A stretch of 14,456 nt of DNA from Lysobacterales bacterium (GCA_015494035.1 WGBZ01000374.1:1-14456); one strand, 5' to 3'. Shown: positions 8,501-14,456, counted from the stretch's first letter. Translations and numbers: made by a program. Notes: generated by a model from the sequence alone, not told the origin.

Positions 8501-9155
8501 CAATGCCGCGGTGCTGAATGTGACTCAGGCTGGTTATCTGGTGCTGGAACAGTTCAACTCGGCTGCCGTGCCGGGTAACTGGGAATACATTGAGCACCTT
8601 GACCCGTGGACGGTGGAGGATGGCTGGTTACGGGGTATCGGCAACTCCGGCTCTCCACCGAACCTGGGCCTGGCCATGGCCTTTGATAATTCAGCACCTT
8701 CATTCTGTGCCGACTGCAAGGTTGAGGCGGACATCCGGAACAATTTCCTGACTTCAGGCAGCAGCTATTCCGGCATTCTGGGTTGGTACCAAGGCGCAAC
8801 AAATCAGGTGCGCATGGGCATGGATGAAGTCAACAACACCCTGGTGCTTGAGCGGATTCGGGCAGGTCAGGTGCAGTTGGTTTCCGCCTATGTGGATATC
8901 CTGCCCTGGCAAACCTATCACCTGACCTTGAAGCAGCGAAGCGGCTTCCTGATTGGCAGCATTGATGGTGTTGAACTGTTGCAATTGCCCATTGATTACC
9001 CCATGACGGCGGGGCGTTTTGGCGTGTGGGTAGACAGTACGCGCATGGAGGCAGACGATTTCCGCATCGTGGGTGACTCTGCGCCGTTGGAAAACATTTT
9101 TAACGGCGATTTTGAAGCCGCGGATTTTTCCGGGCAGTCGGTTTGTACCCAGTAG
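5538..9155 (+). CDS. Large secreted modular protein: propeller, two Calx-beta, four BACON, concanavalin-like domain
   Basis: The product is 1205 residues, with GGAGGAGG (5524-5531) six bases before the ATG. Residues 1-22 are a signal peptide ending ARA. Residues 45-398 contain seven units of the type DxxGxFxxAW...VFDxxG, suggesting a seven-bladed beta-propeller. Residues 400-511 and 525-630 are Calx-beta domains: SLNEGD, acidic EDDELFDVNID and ILNDD in the first; NETATAGEDYVATSGVLHFPP and ETFLLQF in the second. Four BACON domains follow, about 634-724, 731-817, 820-906 and 910-998, each with a cysteine-plus-tryptophan unit (CAW, CAW, CQW, CDW) and closing on a QEG, QDG, QPG or QAG strand end. 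Residues 1000-1178 look like a concanavalin/LamG-type jelly roll (GILGWYQG, YHLTLKQRSGFLIGSIDG). The tail is IFNGDFEAADFSG. Such modules usually bind carbohydrate or mediate adhesion; no catalytic motif is visible. It is coupled to the two coiled-coil genes, suggesting a common surface or periplasmic assembly. Confidence 0.8.
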   Translation: MRLLLIAVFFFATGAFSLPARAQLMPEAFSTSIGGSFWSFGTGYGGEGYIAMDADPVTGRWVACWWGREGFSVVDCGLYANGFPLSQLASYVFNGTASQGIVGLQVQMDQNGGFKLLYAEGGSGYTRVFSVDGASLQAVESLPFNTLFDVHSVGLAPHANGYWLVGVPTGLHWVHVFGFDQSGNYQGQVTWEESPSGKSFCHASARANGDGEILLAWIERDVGSSCWGKGKARLYRPDGTPASPVIDFPAAGQVDFSRPQIATDGTGKFIIGFQGSDDYAYVSRYSPANGLILAPTRTVYGVDYSVGAGSSGENFAISNRNVVSGSASCDVDTRVFDEGQLLPVLQRGATCIAPAGTYEVIGQAVTTLKNGKSLRAWIQNSSQQSASKVYVQAFHQPAIAEIGGMSLNEGDAGSPAPVATATVSLNRPHPTGEPINLNYYTRSDTAVENADFIGVVGTLTIPGGQTQGAIQVALIPDGTYEDDELFDVNIDALHNVGIRISSAKITILNDDASPPIENNCSNAFPDYCRVIQEPLPGSPAAVTVTLSVTGVREKDIYLNFATANETATAGEDYVATSGVLHFPPEATSADITIPILGDSIGEATETFLLQFSVGDDISLAEPELRFAITDGPECLLTLSETGTVFDHTGGAGSFDMTFTHQSCAWSITAVPAWVTVTSPLSGAGDATVTYTVDSQSGVGMYPRLDTIVIETGPPAEQVSYEIEQEGDPSLCNFSVSPASASLPVEGGDVVMQISADPVCAWEVFSNDPWISIQQPTAPVSGDGTLRFHVQANTGQPNVSTAARNAMLDAPFTITVQQDGCSYSLPVSAGSVGQSGGSLSVAVHAPTTAPGPCQWTAQSHDPWIIITAGHSGSGGGSVQLEMLENPSVQARTGTVSIGDEVFTVSQPGIACQYQLSPGQLEFCADGGSLSANVQTQNGCDWQFVNEPVWLSIDNNPTGEGPETTAFSVMSNESEQPRMGTAYLDSSTQNNAAVLNVTQAGYLVLEQFNSAAVPGNWEYIEHLDPWTVEDGWLRGIGNSGSPPNLGLAMAFDNSAPSFCADCKVEADIRNNFLTSGSSYSGILGWYQGATNQVRMGMDEVNNTLVLERIRAGQVQLVSAYVDILPWQTYHLTLKQRSGFLIGSIDGVELLQLPIDYPMTAGRFGVWVDSTRMEADDFRIVGDSAPLENIFNGDFEAADFSGQSVCTQ

Positions 9156-9209
9156 GTCGGTAGCAGCCGTGATGGTCAAACCGGACGCAGTGCTTCCCTT
9201 CGCCTTTAA
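9156..9209. other. Short spacer between the large secreted protein and the first hairpin element
   Basis: Fifty-four bases with no gene and no intrinsic terminator for the upstream operon. The last four bases, TTAA (9206-9209), abut the first hairpin element and are repeated after the second. Confidence 0.5.
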
Positions 9210-9370
9210 GGAAGCTCTGATCGAATCGTGACACGGCATCTTGTGGCGTAAAATTGTCCATTTCTGCGTTGCAAACCTTCCCAATAGCCTGGCTATTGCG
9301 TGTGGTTTGCGCCTTGAACTGAACAATTTTTCACGACAACCTGCTCGCGTCAGATTCAATCAGAGCTTCC
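9210..9370. repeat. Long-hairpin intergenic element, copy 1 (161 bp)
   Basis: The 18-base terminal inverted repeats are at 9210-9227 and 9353-9370, differing at one position. The whole unit is an imperfect palindrome. The apex is CAATAGC, loop CTG, GCTATTG (9282-9298), centred at 9290, exactly the midpoint of the element. Inner arms GCAAACC and GGTTTGC, and AAAATTGT paired with ACAATTTT, extend the stem. It carries no coding capacity. It behaves like a MITE or a large REP-type element; the sequence cannot decide between the two. Confidence 0.85.
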
Positions 9371-9373
9371 CAG

Positions 9374-9535
9374 GGAAGCGCTGATCGAATCGTGACACGG
9401 CATCATGTGGCGTAAAATCGTCCATTTCTGTGTTGCAAACCTTCGCAATAGCCTGGCTTATTGCGTGTGGCTTGCGCCTTGAACTGAACGATTTTTCACG
9501 ACAACCTGCTCGCGTCAGATTCAATCAGAACTTCC
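9374..9535. repeat. Long-hairpin intergenic element, copy 2 (162 bp)
   Basis: Nearly identical to copy 1 along its length and in the same orientation, separated from it by only CAG (9371-9373). The terminal inverted repeats are 9374-9391 and 9518-9535. The apex is GCAATA, loop, TTATTGC near 9446-9464, again at the exact centre (9454.5). A T inserted at the apex and paired substitutions in the arms leave the fold intact. TTAA follows at 9536-9539, matching the TTAA before copy 1. Confidence 0.85.
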
Positions 9536-9551
9536 TTAACGTGGAGTAGCA

Positions 9552-9614
9552 GATTGCCGGAACCATGCAACGGACCATACAAAAATGTTCGTTTTTTGTC
9601 CGGCTGCGGCAATC
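9552..9614 (+). other. Small structured segment with nested inverted repeats, possible RNA
   Basis: GATTGCCG (9552-9559) pairs with CGGCAATC (9607-9614). Inside, CGGAC (9571-9575) pairs with GTCCG (9598-9602), and an A-rich arm (ACAAAAA, 9579-9585) faces a T-rich arm (TTTTTTGT, 9592-9599). A strong terminator lies about 75 bases further on. The two could be the body and end of a small RNA of roughly 180 bases, but I see no convincing promoter and match no known RNA family. It could also be untranslated trailer of the upstream operon. Confidence 0.3.
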
Positions 9615-9688
9615 CGGGCTATTATTCAGCTGCCTTCATTCTAGTGTGAGTTTCCCGGGAAACCGGGTTGTGTGGGGAGTGAAGGTCT

Positions 9689-9730
9689 TCTGCATGGCCG
9701 CCCATAAACGGGCGGCCACGCAGATTTTTT
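9689..9730 (+). terminator. Strong intrinsic terminator on the + strand
   Basis: Arms of 15 bases (9689-9703 and 9710-9724) pair with one A-C mismatch, with a GC-rich core TGGCCGCCC and GGGCGGCCA around the six-base loop ATAAAC. Six T residues (9725-9730) follow directly. There is no A-run on the other side, so it works in the + direction. The nearest upstream gene ends 533 bases earlier; two hairpin elements lie between. It may be the original terminator of the cassette or the end of an unannotated small RNA. Confidence 0.75.
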
Positions 9731-9762
9731 CTGAGGTTTTTCTTCTCTATTTATCCCCCTAA

Positions 9763-9923
9763 GGAACCTCTGAACGAATCGTGACACGGCATCTTATGGC
9801 GTAAAATCGCCCATTTCTGTGTTGCAAACCTTCACAATAGCCTTGCTATTGCGTGCGGTTTGCGCCTTAAACTGAACAATTTTCCACGACAATCTGCTCG
9901 CGCCAGATTCAATCAGAGCTTCC
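9763..9923. repeat. Long-hairpin intergenic element, copy 3 (161 bp)
   Basis: Same family and orientation as copies 1 and 2. The terminal repeats are 9763-9780, starting GGAACCTCTGA, and 9906-9923. The left end has changed to GGAACC while the right keeps GCTTCC, so the outermost arms no longer pair fully. The apex CAATAGC, loop CTT, GCTATTG (9835-9851) is centred at 9843, the exact midpoint. CTAA precedes it (9759-9762) and follows it (9924-9927), as expected of a four-base target duplication. Confidence 0.85.
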
Positions 9924-9927
9924 CTAA

Positions 9928-10085
9928 GGAACCTCTGATCGAATCGTGAACTCGCTTCTCACGCCTGAAATGTCCGATAACTGTGTTGAAGTCCTTGCCA
10001 ATAGCTCGCTATTGGCTGCGAACTTCGCCTTGTTCTCGAACATTTCCGGCATAAGCTGCTTCGTACAGATTCAATCAGAGCTTCC
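9928..10085. repeat. Long-hairpin intergenic element, copy 4, divergent core (158 bp)
   Basis: It shares the terminal repeats (9928-9945 and 10068-10085) and the CAATAGC apex with the other copies, but most of the arm sequence differs. Pairing is nevertheless kept: GAAATGTCCGA faces TCGAACATTTC, GAAGT faces ACTTC, and the apex is extended to GCCAATAGC, loop TC, GCTATTGGC (9997-10016), centred at 10006.5, the exact midpoint. It is a different subfamily with the same architecture. CTAA flanks both sides (9924-9927 and 10086-10089). Confidence 0.8.
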
Positions 10086-10089
10086 CTAA

Positions 10090-10158
10090 AGCAACGACGC
10101 CGCTGATTTCCGTGCGTCAGCATCAAAAGGATTCTTTCTTTTTCCCGTTATTGTGCGT
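10090..10158. other. Spacer between hairpin element 4 and trxC, nothing supported
   Basis: Sixty-nine bases downstream of the trxC stop on the minus strand. I see no clear terminator for trxC here. The adjoining hairpin element could fold in the transcript but lacks a following T-run on the minus strand. Confidence 0.4.
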
Positions 10159-10596
10159 TTACTGATTAGTGAATTGCTTGATCCATTGAATCAGGTTCTG
10201 CAGATTCATGGCGCCGGCCGTACGGCCCACTTCCTGACCGTTCTTGAAAACAATCAGTGTTGGAATGGAGCGAATGCCCAACTGCGCCGAAATGGCTTGC
10301 TCGGTCTCGGTATTCACTTTCAGTAACTGCGCTTCGCCTTTTAGCATGCCTGCGGCCTGATTGAAAATTGGCGCCATCATCTTGCAGGGTCCGCACCAGC
10401 TGGCCCAAAAATCCACCACCACCGGGATGGAGCTTTTCTGCATAAATTTCTGCAGCATGGCCGAATTGGCTTCAATGGCGTGGTCCACAAACAGGGGCTT
10501 GTGGCATTTGCCGCATTTGGGATCATCTTTCAGGCGCTCAGAAGGCACCCGGTTGACAGCCAGGCAATGCGGGCAAACGACTTGTTCTGTGCTCAT
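10159..10596 (-). CDS. trxC: Thioredoxin 2 (zinc-binding TrxC type)
   Basis: Cytosolic dithiol-disulphide oxidoreductase that reduces protein disulphides; TrxC proteins are linked to oxidative stress. The product is 145 residues, close to the family norm. The N-terminal extension carries two CxxC pairs, C8-P-H-C11 and C28-G-K-C31, the zinc site that separates TrxC from TrxA. The active site is WCGPC (67-71), preceded by VVVDFWAS. The cis-proline is in SIPTLIVFKNG (P112). AAGGAG lies six bases before the ATG. The gene has its own promoter and is separated from the efflux operon by a terminator, so it is a single-gene unit. No signal peptide is present. Confidence 0.96.
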   Translation of the reverse strand: MSTEQVVCPHCLAVNRVPSERLKDDPKCGKCHKPLFVDHAIEANSAMLQKFMQKSSIPVVVDFWASWCGPCKMMAPIFNQAAGMLKGEAQLLKVNTETEQAISAQLGIRSIPTLIVFKNGQEVGRTAGAMNLQNLIQWIKQFTNQ

Positions 10597-10631
10597 ATTG
10601 TTCTCCTTAGTATGGGTAATTTGTGAGATTC

Positions 10632-10659
10632 AATATAGGGGCACTTCCCGTTATAACAA
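10632..10659 (-). promoter_or_regulatory. Probable sigma-70 promoter of trxC
   Basis: Reading the minus strand, TTGTTA (10659-10654) is a -35 box matching 4 of 6 and TATATT (10637-10632) a -10 box matching 5 of 6, with a 16-base spacer. Transcription would start near 10625, giving a leader of about 30 bases that includes the AAGGAG at 10608-10603. I found no recognisable regulator site such as an OxyR box, though that motif is hard to judge by eye. Confidence 0.5.
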
Positions 10660-10746
10660 GTTTTTGCTTAAGCGGGGCGATTTTTTGGCAATTTTGAGTA
10701 TTTATACTTACTTGGGTGTGCATCGACGCATTCAGCAAAGCGCAGG

Positions 10747-10784
10747 CACAAAAAAGCCCCGGAAACGGCCGGGGCTTTTTTGTG
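10747..10784. terminator. Bidirectional intrinsic terminator after the RND efflux operon
   Basis: Arms of 16 bases (10747-10762 and 10769-10784) are fully complementary: an A-run plus GCCCCGG, the loop AAACGG, then CCGGGGC plus a T-run. The run of six A and six T on opposite sides makes it work in both directions. It begins 18 bases past the RND permease stop on the minus strand, so it ends that operon and shields trxC from read-through. Confidence 0.92.
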
Positions 10785-10802
10785 CTTTCAGGGCAGGGAT
10801 TA

Positions 10803-13800
10803 TCAGGCGATGGAACAGCCCTTGTTCAGCTGGCGGCTCACATACCAGTAGTACAACACCGGGATCACCACCAGGGTCAGCACGGTGGAAACCAGTATGC
10901 CGCTGATCAGCGAAATGGCCAGGCCACTAAAAATGGGGTCGTCGAGGATAAAAAAGGCCCCCATCATGGCCGCCACGCCGGTCAGGATAATGGGCTTGGA
11001 GCGCACAATGGCCGACTGGATAACAGCCTGCTCCAGGTCTTTACCCTTGAGCACTTCCATGCGGATGAAGTCCACCAGCAGGATGGAGTTTCTCACGATG
11101 ATGCCCGCCAGCGCGATAATGCCGATCATGGATGTGGCGGTAAAGGGCTTGTGGGCGATCCAGTGGCCCGGAAGCACGCCGGCCAGTGTCAGTGGAATCG
11201 GAGCCATGATAATCAATGGCACAAAATACGAGCGGAACTGGGCCACGATCAGCAGGTAAATGAGAATCAGGCCCACGGCGTAGGCAATGCCCATGTCACG
11301 GAAGGTTTCATAGGTGATTTGCCATTCGCCGTCCCACTTCAGAGCCGGTTTGAAGGCCATCAGCGGCGGATGAATGAAGTATTGCTCCAGCTCCGGCAGT
11401 TTTTCCTTGATGATGTCCACCAGTTCAAACATGCCGTACAGGGGGCTGTCTTCCTTTCCGGCCATGTCACCGGCCACGTAGGCCACGGGCATCAGGTCCT
11501 TGTGGTAACGGGTTTTTTCCCAGGTGTCCTGCTTGACGCTGGCCACTTCATCCATGCGGATCAGGTGCCCGCTCATGCTTTTCACCGGCAGGTTCAGCAA
11601 GGTCTGCAAATCCCCCTGACGCTCGGCCGGCAGTTCCAGCCGGATGGGAACGGCGTACTTGTTGTTGGGGTCGTGCAGATAGGTAGCGTCATAGCCCTTT
11701 AAGGCCGTTAGCATGGCCTTGGCCAGTGTGGCCTGGGGCACGCCCAGCTCGGCCGCCTTGGGCTTGTCGATGACAAATACGTCACGCGGGCTGTCGGCTT
11801 CCACCGAGGAGTTCACATCCACGATGCCAGGGGTGGATTTGAAAATGGCTTCCAGCTGCTTGGCGTAACTCCACAGGGTCTCATCGTCCGGGCCATAGAC
11901 TTCAGCCAGAATGGGCGACAGCACCGGTGGCCCGGGTGGCACTTCCACCACCTTGACCGAGGCCTGATATTTTTCCCCGATCTTGTAAACATGTGGGCGC
12001 ACTTCCAGCGCAATTTCATGGCTTTGACGCTTGCGTTCGTGTTTGTCCTTGAGTGTCACCTGCACATCGCCCATGTGTGGCTGCTGGCGCAGGAAATACT
12101 GCCGCACCAGACCATTGAAGTTAATGGGTGAGGCAGTGCCGGCATACCCGGCCACGTGCTTGATTTCTGGCACGGTTTTCAGGTAAGCGGTGATTTCTTC
12201 CAGCAAGGCGCTGGTCTGTTCCACGGTTGAGCCTTCAGGCAGGTCCACCACCACCTGAAATTCCGACTTGTTGTCAAAGGGCAGCATTTTCAGAATCACG
12301 CGCTTGGTGGGAAGCAGCATAAAACTGGCAAACAACAAGGCGACAATGCCGAAAATCAGCAGGTAACGCGCCTTGCGCCCTTTACGGCCGCCCAGAAAAC
12401 GCTGCATGAGGCGTTGGAAGAAGCGGGCAAAACGGCCAGGCAGCACGGTCTGTTCGGCCCCGCCTTCAGCAGTCACGTCGTGATGGCAGTCATCTCCGAT
12501 CACTTTGCGGAACAGCCATGGAGTGACAGTCAGGGCCACCAGCAGTGAAATGAGCATGCCCATACTGGCATTGATGGGAATCGGGCTCATGTACGGCCCC
12601 ATAAGGCCGGACACAAAGGCCATGGGCATCAGGGCCGCAATGACGGTGAAGGTGGCCAGAATGGTGGGACCACCCACCTCGTCCACAGCACGGGGAATGA
12701 TTTCAAACAGTTTCTTGCCCTTTTCCAGCAGCATGTGGCGGTGGATGTTTTCCACAATCACCACCGCGTCGTCCACCAGGATGCCGATGGAAAAGATCAG
12801 GGCAAACAACGACACCCGGTTGAGCGTAAAGCCGTAGGCCCAGGAGGCAAACAGGGTCAACGCCAAGGTGATGGTGACGGCCAGGCCCACCACAATGGCC
12901 TCGCGCCACCCCAGGGTGATGAGAATAAGAAACACCACCGACACCGTGGCAAAGATCAGCTTGTGAATGAGTTTCTTCGCTTTTTCATCCGCGGTTTTGC
13001 CATAGTTGCGGGTGATTTCAAAGTGCACGTCATCGGGGATATAGGTGTTCTTCAGCTTTTCTCCCACGCTGATGACCTGATTGGCAATTTCCACCGCATT
13101 GCTGCCGGGTTTTTTGCCGATGGCCAGAGTCACCGCCGGCGCGTAGTCAGGTTTGGCGCCGTCCTTCCAGGCCTTGCCGCCAGTAAACCAGACGTACGAT
13201 TCGGGCGTGTCGGCGTCGTCCACCACTTCGGCGATATCCTGCAGGTACACGGCGTTGCCGTTGTGGGTGGAAATCACCAGGTTGCGCACGTCACTGGCGG
13301 TGGCCAACAGCAAGCCGGTTTGCACCGGAATGTTGGTGTTGTTTTCAATCCGATTGCCCGAGTGGGTCACCACGTTGGTGATCTGCAGGGCTTTTTCCAC
13401 CGTGTCGAAGTCGAGGTTATAAGCGGCCATTTTTTCAGGGCTCAACAACACATGCACCACGTGATCCGGGCCGCCGATGGTTTGCACGATGCGGGTATTG
13501 GGAATGCGCTTGATTTCCGCTTCCAGCGCGTGGGAAACCTGCTCCAGCTCAAACTGGCCCTTTTCCGGGTTGTCGGTCCAGAAAGTGACGGTGACAATGG
13601 GCACATCATCAATGCCCATGGGCCGCACCAGCGGTGGTGTGGCGCCCAGGGAAGGCGGCAGCCAGTTGGCGTTGGAGTGAATTTCGTTATAGAGCCGCAC
13701 AATGGCGGTTTCACGCGGGATGCCCACCTCAAACTCGGCGGTAATCACGGCCATGCCCGGGCGCGACATGCTGTACACGTGCTTGATGCCGTCAATGGAG

Positions 13801-14045
13801 TCGATGACCTGTTCGGCCGGAAAACTGATGAGGTTTTCCACTTCCTTGGCGCTGGCGCCAGGCAGGCCCACGTAGACGTTGGCAAAGGTCACATCGATTT
13901 GTGGCTCTTCTTCGCGCGGTGTCACCATGACGGCGAAAGCACCCAGCAGCAGGGCCACCAACGCAATCAGAGCGGTGATGGGGTTGTCCTGGAACTTGGC
14001 CGCCAGTTTACCGGCAAGAGAGAGTTTTTCGCTATTGGCTGACAT
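10803..14045 (-). CDS. RND efflux permease, AcrB/MexB superfamily
   Basis: Inner-membrane, proton-driven pump subunit of a tripartite efflux system. The product is 1080 residues, slightly longer than AcrB. The layout is standard: TM1 near 22-42, a large periplasmic loop to about 358, TM2-TM6 (360-510), a cytoplasmic linker, TM7 near 560-578, a second periplasmic loop to about 912, and TM8-TM12 (915-1070). GILVDDAVVIVENIHRHM in TM4 has the D425-D426 proton-relay pair. TM10 reads GIIVRNSILLVDFIR, with Arg985 where AcrB has its relay lysine. The segment DDCHHDVTAEGG (518-529) in the central cytoplasmic linker is His- and acid-rich. GGAG lies about eight bases before the ATG. The start is five bases after the adaptor gene stop. 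Substrate cannot be read from sequence; drugs or hydrophobic compounds are more likely than metals, because CzcA-type features are not evident. Confidence 0.93.
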   Translation of the reverse strand: MSANSEKLSLAGKLAAKFQDNPITALIALVALLLGAFAVMVTPREEEPQIDVTFANVYVGLPGASAKEVENLISFPAEQVIDSIDGIKHVYSMSRPGMAVITAEFEVGIPRETAIVRLYNEIHSNANWLPPSLGATPPLVRPMGIDDVPIVTVTFWTDNPEKGQFELEQVSHALEAEIKRIPNTRIVQTIGGPDHVVHVLLSPEKMAAYNLDFDTVEKALQITNVVTHSGNRIENNTNIPVQTGLLLATASDVRNLVISTHNGNAVYLQDIAEVVDDADTPESYVWFTGGKAWKDGAKPDYAPAVTLAIGKKPGSNAVEIANQVISVGEKLKNTYIPDDVHFEITRNYGKTADEKAKKLIHKLIFATVSVVFLILITLGWREAIVVGLAVTITLALTLFASWAYGFTLNRVSLFALIFSIGILVDDAVVIVENIHRHMLLEKGKKLFEIIPRAVDEVGGPTILATFTVIAALMPMAFVSGLMGPYMSPIPINASMGMLISLLVALTVTPWLFRKVIGDDCHHDVTAEGGAEQTVLPGRFARFFQRLMQRFLGGRKGRKARYLLIFGIVALLFASFMLLPTKRVILKMLPFDNKSEFQVVVDLPEGSTVEQTSALLEEITAYLKTVPEIKHVAGYAGTASPINFNGLVRQYFLRQQPHMGDVQVTLKDKHERKRQSHEIALEVRPHVYKIGEKYQASVKVVEVPPGPPVLSPILAEVYGPDDETLWSYAKQLEAIFKSTPGIVDVNSSVEADSPRDVFVIDKPKAAELGVPQATLAKAMLTALKGYDATYLHDPNNKYAVPIRLELPAERQGDLQTLLNLPVKSMSGHLIRMDEVASVKQDTWEKTRYHKDLMPVAYVAGDMAGKEDSPLYGMFELVDIIKEKLPELEQYFIHPPLMAFKPALKWDGEWQITYETFRDMGIAYAVGLILIYLLIVAQFRSYFVPLIIMAPIPLTLAGVLPGHWIAHKPFTATSMIGIIALAGIIVRNSILLVDFIRMEVLKGKDLEQAVIQSAIVRSKPIILTGVAAMMGAFFILDDPIFSGLAISLISGILVSTVLTLVVIPVLYYWYVSRQLNKGCSIA

Positions 14046-14050
14046 GGCTG

Positions 14051-14456
14051 TTATCTCCGCTGCGCTTCAATGGCCCATGGATCCAGTGCCACCAGTTCTC
14101 CGGGCTTCAGGCCGGAAATGATTTCCACCTTGTCACCGAGCCGATCGCCTACGCGCACTTGCCGTAACAGAATGTCTTCACCGTTCTTGACGAACACCAG
14201 GCTTAGTTCACTGCGTCGCATAATGGCCTTGGCCGGGATAACAACGGCTTTTTTGGTGCCCAGTTCAAACACCACCTTGGTGGTCATGCCCGGGTAAAGC
14301 TCGGCGTTCTGGACTTCAATGTCGATGCGTGTCTTGAAGGTGCGTGTGGCCGGGTCGGCGTAGGGGAAAATAGTGATTTGCTTGGCCGGAACGCGCCCAC
14401 CAGTGGGCAGGATGACTTCGGCTTTCATGGTTTTTTTCACTTGCAGGATAATGCTC
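14051..14456 (-). CDS. RND efflux periplasmic adaptor (membrane fusion protein), 5'-truncated by the window edge
   Basis: Only the last 134 residues are visible; the frame stays open to the window edge, so the start is outside. A GTG at 14438-14440 is in frame, but upstream codons (SIILQ) continue without a stop and the family needs a longer N-terminal part. The visible segment is the beta-barrel and membrane-proximal domain: FPYADPATRTFKTRIDI, NAELYPGMTTKVVF, VVIPAKAIM, VFVKNGEDILLRQVRVGDRLGDKVEIISGLKPGELV. Adaptors link the inner-membrane pump to an outer-membrane channel. The stop is five bases before the permease start, so the two are co-translated. No channel gene is in view; it may lie upstream or be shared. 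Confidence 0.92.
   Translation of the reverse strand, partial: SIILQVKKTMKAEVILPTGGRVPAKQITIFPYADPATRTFKTRIDIEVQNAELYPGMTTKVVFELGTKKAVVIPAKAIMRRSELSLVFVKNGEDILLRQVRVGDRLGDKVEIISGLKPGELVALDPWAIEAQRR

Noticed and set aside
9191..9215. GCTTCC...GGAAGC as a terminator for the large secreted protein gene
   Set aside because: The stem is only six pairs with a long loop and no T-run follows; the right half belongs to the end of hairpin element 1.
9565..9762. 65-residue open frame on the + strand between the repeat pairs
   Set aside because: It crosses the strong terminator hairpin and ends at the border of hairpin element 3; no ribosome binding site is evident and the composition is not convincing.
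9210..10085. CRISPR array
   Set aside because: The repeats are about 160 bp, internally palindromic and nearly adjacent, without the short repeats and unique spacers of a CRISPR array.
10716..11702. 328-residue open frame on the + strand across the RND 3' end
   Set aside because: It runs through the bidirectional terminator and antisense to the RND gene, with His/Gln-rich low-complexity sequence and no recognisable domain.
12735..14042. 435-residue open frame on the + strand opposite the RND gene
   Set aside because: It lies antisense within a clear RND permease, is rich in His, Gly and Val without any domain, and is explained by the codon bias of the real gene.

Overview
The window looks like chromosomal DNA from a gammaproteobacterium. 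The grounds are a compact gene set, a proteobacterial homogentisate operon, a TrxC-type thioredoxin, an AcrB-family efflux pump, and moderately GC-rich codons. I cannot name the genus from sequence alone.

Layout. (1) Positions 1-2567, + strand: the 3' part of a homogentisate catabolic operon, hmgA (5' end outside the window), fahA and maiA. The genes overlap as ATGA and GTGA, so translation is probably coupled. Together they convert homogentisate, from tyrosine and phenylalanine, to fumarate and acetoacetate. (2) Positions 2568-2861: a regulatory gap with phased TGACA motifs, two short palindromes and a G9 tract on the ribosome binding site of the next gene. (3) Positions 2862-9155, + strand: three exported proteins in one apparent operon. 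The first two (474 and 405 aa) are tandem paralogues of a coiled-coil family I do not recognise. They share four cysteines at identical spacing and a matching C-terminal helical domain. The third (1205 aa) is a modular extracellular protein: a probable seven-bladed propeller, two Calx-beta domains, four BACON domains each with a cysteine pair, and a concanavalin-like domain. This cassette is the best candidate for an undescribed system. (4) Positions 9156-10158: about 1 kb without a credible gene. It holds four copies of a roughly 160-bp full-length hairpin element in two tandem pairs flanked by YTAA, with a small structured region and a strong intrinsic terminator between the pairs. (5) Positions 10159-10596, - strand: trxC with its own promoter. 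(6) Positions 10747-14456, - strand: an RND efflux permease and the 3' part of its periplasmic adaptor gene, ending at a strong bidirectional terminator.

How the parts work together. The first block is a cytosolic degradation pathway. The middle block probably builds a periplasmic or surface complex in which the two coiled-coil paralogues may pair and the large protein provides adhesive or ligand-binding modules. The last block is a tripartite efflux pump whose outer-membrane channel is not in view. The hairpin elements probably inserted downstream of the cassette, between its last gene and what may be its original terminator.
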